The notes under the pieces: generated by a model | What the model saw: the letters and a program-made list of their open reading frames with translations, nothing else | Database searches by the model: none | Told to the model about the DNA's origin: nothing | DNA from: KACC-23026 sp963829575 | GTDB taxonomy: Bacteria > Bacillota > Bacilli > Bacillales > Sporolactobacillaceae | DNA length: 64,000 nt | Assembly (NCBI GenBank): GCA_963829575.1 | Contig: CAWHJF010000015.1 | Location: forward strand, 1-64,000 | Direction of reading: 5' to 3' | Program-made: the position numbers and the translations under genes | In this document: in pieces, positions 59,945 to 64,000 of the stretch | How the letters are laid out: the number at the start of each line of letters is the position of its first letter | How positions within the stretch are numbered: the stretch's first letter is position 1

Positions 59945-62365
59945 ATGATGTTTGGACGATTTACAGAACGCGCACAGAAAGTATTAGCACTTGCACAAGA
60001 AGAGGCTGTGAGGCTCGGTCATAATAATGTTGGAACAGAGCATATTTTACTTGGATTAATCAGAGAGGGTGAAGGCATTGCGGCCAAAGCTTTAAAGGCG
60101 CTCAATCTGGATCCTGAAAAAATACAAAAAGAGGTTGAAACCTTAATTGGGCGCGGCAGTGAAAATGTTCAAACCATTCATTACACACCAAGAGCCAAAA
60201 AAGTCATCGAATTGTCGATGGATGAGGCGCGGAAAATTGGTCATTCATATGTGGGAACAGAACATATTTTACTCGGACTCATTCGTGAAGGCGAAGGGGT
60301 AGCGGCACGAGTTCTCAATAACCTCGGAGTTAGCCTTAATAAAGCACGCCAACAAGTACTCCAATTATTAGGGAGCCATGAGTCGGCCACTTCCCAACAG
60401 GGCCGCGGCGGTTCAGGTGCCAATACACCAACACTCGATAGCCTTGCCCGCGATTTGACGGCTCAAGCCAAAGAAAGTGGACTCGATCCAGTTATTGGTC
60501 GAAGTAAAGAAATTGAGCGTGTAATTGAAGTCTTAAGTCGCCGTACAAAAAACAACCCAGTTTTGATTGGGGAACCTGGGGTTGGTAAGACGGCTATTGC
60601 AGAAGGTCTTGCGCAACAAATTATTAATAATGAAGTACCAGAAATCCTTCGCGATAAGCGTGTGATGACACTAGATATGGGTACCGTTGTTGCGGGCACC
60701 AAATATCGTGGAGAATTCGAAGATCGCTTAAAAAAAGTGATGGACGAAATTCGCCAGGCGGGAAACATAATCCTTTTCATTGACGAACTTCATACATTAA
60801 TTGGTGCTGGAGGAGCAGAAGGTGCAATCGACGCATCTAATATTTTAAAGCCATCACTTGCTCGTGGTGAATTGCAATGTATTGGGGCAACCACTCTGGA
60901 TGAGTACCGCAAATATATTGAAAAAGATGCGGCACTTGAGCGACGCTTCCAACCGATTAAAGTGGCTGAACCGACAACAGTTGAGTCCGTCCTTATTTTA
61001 AAAGGATTGCGGGATCGCTATGAAGCGCATCACAGAGTCAAAATTACGGATGATGCTATTAATGCAGCTGTCCAACTATCTGATCGTTATATTTCCGATC
61101 GATTCTTACCGGATAAAGCCATTGACCTTATAGATGAAGCAGCTTCTAAAGTTCGATTGCGTTCCTATACGGCTCCGCCCAATCTCAAAGAGCTTGAACA
61201 AAAACTTGATGAAGTGAAGAAAGAGAAAGATGCGGCAGTTCAGAGCCAAGAATTTGAAAAAGCGGCGTCACTCAGAGATACGGAACAAAAATTGAAAGAA
61301 GAACTCGAACAAAATCAACTAGAATGGAAACAAAAGCAAGGACGTGAAAATACAGAGGTGACACCAGAAGACATTGCCATTGTCGTGTCAAACTGGACGG
61401 GAGTTCCAGTTCGGAAACTCGAAGAAGAAGAAAGTGAACGTCTCTTAAATATGGAAGAGATTCTTCACAGTCGTGTCATTGGCCAAGAAGAGGCGGTTAA
61501 AGCTGTTTCCCATGCGATTCGCAGAGCACGTGCGGGTCTAAAGGACCCAAAACGTCCAATTGGTTCGTTCATCTTCCTAGGGCCAACTGGTGTTGGGAAA
61601 ACGGAGCTTGCGCGAGCTGTTGCCGAAACATTGTTTGGTGACGAAGAAGCCATTATTCGAATTGATATGTCAGAATTCATGGAGAAGCATACTACCTCAC
61701 GTTTGGTAGGGTCCCCTCCTGGTTATGTAGGGCATGAAGAAGGCGGCCAACTCACTGAAAAGGTTCGTCAAAAGCCTTACTCCGTGATCCTTCTAGATGA
61801 GATTGAAAAAGCACACCCAGATGTCTTTAATATTTTGTTACAGGTTTTAGATGACGGGCGTTTAACGGATTCAAAAGGACGCACGGTCGATTTCCGAAAC
61901 ACGGCGATTATTATGACATCCAATGTGGGTGCGAGCACCCTTAAGCGTAATAAAAGCATGGGCTTTACAATGGGTGCAGAAGGTGAAGCTTATAATGATA
62001 TGAAGACAAAGGTTCTCGATGAGTTAAAACGCTCGTTCCGACCTGAATTCCTCAACCGGATTGATGAAATCATCGTGTTCCATGAATTGAATAAAGACCA
62101 TCTCAAGAAAATTGTTGGGCTACTATCTGAGAGTTTAAGATATCGTTTGAAAGACCAAGGTATTGAGATCTCTTTAACAGATGCGGCAAAAGAAAAGATT
62201 GCTGAGGTGGGCTATGATCCTGAATATGGAGCAAGACCACTCAAGAGGGCCCTTCAGCGAAAAGTAGAAGATAAGTTGTCTGAAGAGCTGCTTAGAGGAG
62301 CGATCTCAAAAGGTGAAAAGGTAACCATTGATTATACAGATGACGAGTTTGTTGTAAAAAAATAG
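59945..62365 (+). CDS. clpC: ATP-dependent Clp protease ATPase subunit ClpC
   Basis: An 806-residue AAA+ unfoldase. Two Clp-N repeats (1-145; ARRKxLALAQEEAVRLGHNN and the second RKIGHSYVGTEHI) precede AAA1 with Walker A GEPGVGKTA. A coiled-coil M domain with a UVR-like stretch (about 410-460) follows, then AAA2 with GPTGVGKTE and C-terminal AAA lid. It unfolds arginine-phosphorylated and adaptor-bound substrates for ClpP. GGGAGG precedes two tandem ATGs. Confidence 0.97.
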   Translation: MMFGRFTERAQKVLALAQEEAVRLGHNNVGTEHILLGLIREGEGIAAKALKALNLDPEKIQKEVETLIGRGSENVQTIHYTPRAKKVIELSMDEARKIGHSYVGTEHILLGLIREGEGVAARVLNNLGVSLNKARQQVLQLLGSHESATSQQGRGGSGANTPTLDSLARDLTAQAKESGLDPVIGRSKEIERVIEVLSRRTKNNPVLIGEPGVGKTAIAEGLAQQIINNEVPEILRDKRVMTLDMGTVVAGTKYRGEFEDRLKKVMDEIRQAGNIILFIDELHTLIGAGGAEGAIDASNILKPSLARGELQCIGATTLDEYRKYIEKDAALERRFQPIKVAEPTTVESVLILKGLRDRYEAHHRVKITDDAINAAVQLSDRYISDRFLPDKAIDLIDEAASKVRLRSYTAPPNLKELEQKLDEVKKEKDAAVQSQEFEKAASLRDTEQKLKEELEQNQLEWKQKQGRENTEVTPEDIAIVVSNWTGVPVRKLEEEESERLLNMEEILHSRVIGQEEAVKAVSHAIRRARAGLKDPKRPIGSFIFLGPTGVGKTELARAVAETLFGDEEAIIRIDMSEFMEKHTTSRLVGSPPGYVGHEEGGQLTEKVRQKPYSVILLDEIEKAHPDVFNILLQVLDDGRLTDSKGRTVDFRNTAIIMTSNVGASTLKRNKSMGFTMGAEGEAYNDMKTKVLDELKRSFRPEFLNRIDEIIVFHELNKDHLKKIVGLLSESLRYRLKDQGIEISLTDAAKEKIAEVGYDPEYGARPLKRALQRKVEDKLSEELLRGAISKGEKVTIDYTDDEFVVKK

Positions 62366-62385
62366 TCGGCAACAAGGGTGACTGT

Positions 62386-62412
62386 GGGACCGGGAAAACC
62401 GGTCCCATGTTG
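62386..62412 (+). terminator. Terminator-like hairpin between clpC and radA
   Basis: GGGACCGG/CCGGTCCC with a GAAAA loop followed by ATGTTGTATTTT. The T stretch is broken, so read-through into radA is likely. The remaining gap to 62567 probably holds a second promoter. Confidence 0.7.
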
Positions 62413-62567
62413 TATTTTAAAAATGAGCTTCATTTCGGTCTTGGATCGCATGGAAATCTTTTATAGGTAAAACTTTGAAAAAATACCAGTTAAAATATGA
62501 ATCTTTTCACCTTGTAATTCGTCTATTTAGAAGAGTAGTTTTTAATACCTTAAAAAGGATGAGTAGA

Positions 62568-64000
62568 ATGCCAAAGACCAAAACCGTCTTTTTTTGCCAA
62601 GAGTGTGGCTATGAAAGTCCTAAATGGATGGGGAAGTGTCCAAGTTGTGGAACTTGGAATAGTATGGTCGAAGAAACCATCAAGTCATCAAGCGGCCGTA
62701 TGGAACGAAATACTCAGAGAGAGACGAGCCGCCCCATTCCGATAACTAAAATAGAGCAAACGAATGAAAAACGCGTTTTGACTAAAATGACTGAATTCAA
62801 CCGAGTCCTTGGTGGTGGTGTGGTTGAGGGTTCGCTTGTGTTAGTTGGCGGAGATCCTGGAATTGGGAAATCTACTTTACTGCTACAAGCATCGGATCAA
62901 TTGGCGCAAAATGGGAAATCGGTTTTATATATTTCAGGTGAAGAATCCGTTCGACAGACAAAAATGCGTGCGGAACGGTTAGGGATTCAGTCGGACAACT
63001 TATATGTTCTGGCTGAAACGGATATACATGAAATAGGGAATCGTTTAAATGACCTTAAACCGAATTTCCTAGTCATCGATTCCATCCAAACCATTTATAA
63101 TCCAGATATCAGTTCGGCACCAGGAAGTGTGTCCCAAGTTCGCGAATGTACAGGTCATTTGATGAGAGTTGCCAAAACGAGTGGAATTGCCACATTCATC
63201 GTTGGACACGTCACGAAAGACGGTGCGATTGCCGGACCTAGACTACTGGAGCATATGGTGGATGCCGTTCTTTATTTTGAAGGTGAGCGTCATCACACTT
63301 TTAGAATACTTAGGGCAGTGAAAAATCGATTTGGCTCAACCAATGAAATCGGTGTGTTTGAAATGAAGGAATTGGGATTGGCAGAAGTAGCTAATCCATC
63401 TGAGATCTTTTTACAAGATCGAACAAATGGAACAGCGGGATCAACTGTTGTTGCAGCTGTAGAGGGTACGCGGACGGTTTTAGTTGAAATCCAGGCGCTT
63501 GTAACGCCAACCAGTTTTGGCAATCCGCGAAGAATGGCTACTGGAATTGATCACAACCGAATTTCGCTTCTCATGGCTGTATTAGAAAAAAGAGTGGGGC
63601 TTCTTTTACAAAATCATGATGCCTATGTAAATGTAGCAGGTGGAGTGCGGTTGGATGAACCCGCCACAGATCTTGCTGTCGCATTAAGCATAGCCTCGAG
63701 CTTTAGGGATCGGTCGACGGAAGCCACAGATCTTGTCATTGGAGAAGTGGGGTTAACCGGAGAAGTGCGTCGCGTTTCAAGAATTGACCAACGTATTGCA
63801 GAAGCAGAAAAACTAGGGTTTAAACGCGCTTTTATTCCCAAGCAGAATTTAGGAGGCTGGACGGTGCCTAAAGGAATTGAGGTGATTGGTGTCTCGACTG
63901 TAAAGGAAGCGATGGATCTCGCTATGGGAGGATCAAACTATGGGTCCACAACAAAGGAAGGTCATTACGGAAATTTTGAAAATGGTCGCTCCAGGAACCC
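62568..64000 (+). CDS. radA: DNA repair protein RadA (3' end outside the window)
   Basis: At least 477 codons. An N-terminal zinc finger (CQECGYESPKWMGKCPSCGTW) is followed by a RecA-like ATPase with Walker A GGDPGIGKSTLL and KNRFGSTNE, and a C-terminal Lon-protease-like domain (DHNRISLLMAVLEKRVG … GEVGLTGEVRRV). It helps branch migration in recombination. The usual protein ends about here (after a GGS sequence), but the frame stays open past the disA start to the window end, so the overlap exceeds 60 nt. AAAAGGAT precedes the ATG. Confidence 0.93.
   Translation, partial: MPKTKTVFFCQECGYESPKWMGKCPSCGTWNSMVEETIKSSSGRMERNTQRETSRPIPITKIEQTNEKRVLTKMTEFNRVLGGGVVEGSLVLVGGDPGIGKSTLLLQASDQLAQNGKSVLYISGEESVRQTKMRAERLGIQSDNLYVLAETDIHEIGNRLNDLKPNFLVIDSIQTIYNPDISSAPGSVSQVRECTGHLMRVAKTSGIATFIVGHVTKDGAIAGPRLLEHMVDAVLYFEGERHHTFRILRAVKNRFGSTNEIGVFEMKELGLAEVANPSEIFLQDRTNGTAGSTVVAAVEGTRTVLVEIQALVTPTSFGNPRRMATGIDHNRISLLMAVLEKRVGLLLQNHDAYVNVAGGVRLDEPATDLAVALSIASSFRDRSTEATDLVIGEVGLTGEVRRVSRIDQRIAEAEKLGFKRAFIPKQNLGGWTVPKGIEVIGVSTVKEAMDLAMGGSNYGSTTKEGHYGNFENGRSRN
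63940..64000 (+). CDS. disA: DNA integrity scanning protein DisA, N-terminal start
   Basis: The ATG at 63940 lies 8 nt after GGAGG and reads MGPQQRKVITEILKMVAPGT. This matches the start of DisA, a diadenylate cyclase that scans DNA and makes c-di-AMP and always follows radA in Bacillales. Only 20 codons are in the window. It lies within the still-open radA frame. Confidence 0.85.
   Translation, partial: MGPQQRKVITEILKMVAPGT

Overview
The window is mostly one replicon of a low-to-mid GC, endospore-forming Bacillales bacterium. The evidence is the complete ctsR-mcsA-mcsB-clpC-radA-disA block at the right end, a spore photoproduct lyase, a YfhD-type small protein, S-box and ZTP riboswitches, and strong AGGAGG-type ribosome binding sites with many TTG/GTG starts. 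The genus cannot be fixed from the sequence; a kumamolisin-like S53 peptidase weakly hints at acid tolerance. The first ~1.03 kb is different: GC-rich DNA with a proteobacterial TraA-type relaxase fragment interrupted by an IS21-family element. It joins the Bacillales DNA inside two genes at about base 1030, so it is either a recent transfer or, more likely, an assembly chimera.

Layout. 1-1032: foreign relaxase/IS21 fragments. 1031-2143: 3' part of a DHA2 MFS exporter. 2.3-4.3 kb: small lipoprotein and short unknown genes, one of them a degenerate HPr-like protein. 4.6-8.0 kb: proC-proB-proA. 8.3-11 kb: GrpB-family protein, CPBP protease, aldo/keto reductase. 11.2-16.9 kb: a five-gene operon (CitE-like aldolase, PRTase-TRSP, StiP, HAD, ATP-grasp) corresponding to the predicted nucleoside-like metabolite pathway linked elsewhere to tellurite/Ter stress genes, here without Ter genes and behind a structured leader. 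17-19.4 kb: MFS, DUF202, rhodanese. 19.46-20.63 kb: a GC-rich, about 22-copy, 52-bp tandem array. 20.7-28 kb: serA behind a ZTP riboswitch, then the SAM-I-controlled metH and bifunctional homocysteine methyltransferase/MTHFR. Together these form a serine, one-carbon and methionine block.

28-53 kb: adenine deaminase, YfhD, PhzF, VOC and GNAT enzymes; two ECF sigma/anti-sigma-like pairs; splB facing a SNF2 helicase-DUF1722 operon; an S53 peptidase; an acyl-CoA dehydrogenase and haloalkane dehalogenase; a second DHA2 exporter; a thioesterase; and a GNAT pseudogene with several frameshifts.

53.2-57.4 kb: a rearrangement hot spot. A complete IS66-family element (tnpA-tnpB-tnpC) lies between divergent arrays of a modular repeat. 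Each repeat ends in the 3' end of a 5S rRNA gene plus a terminator. No intact rRNA gene is present. Because an rRNA operon precedes ctsR in relatives such as Bacillus subtilis, this looks like the scar of an rrn-associated rearrangement. 57.8-64 kb: the class III stress operon, with CtsR boxes over its promoter, continuing through radA into disA at the window edge.
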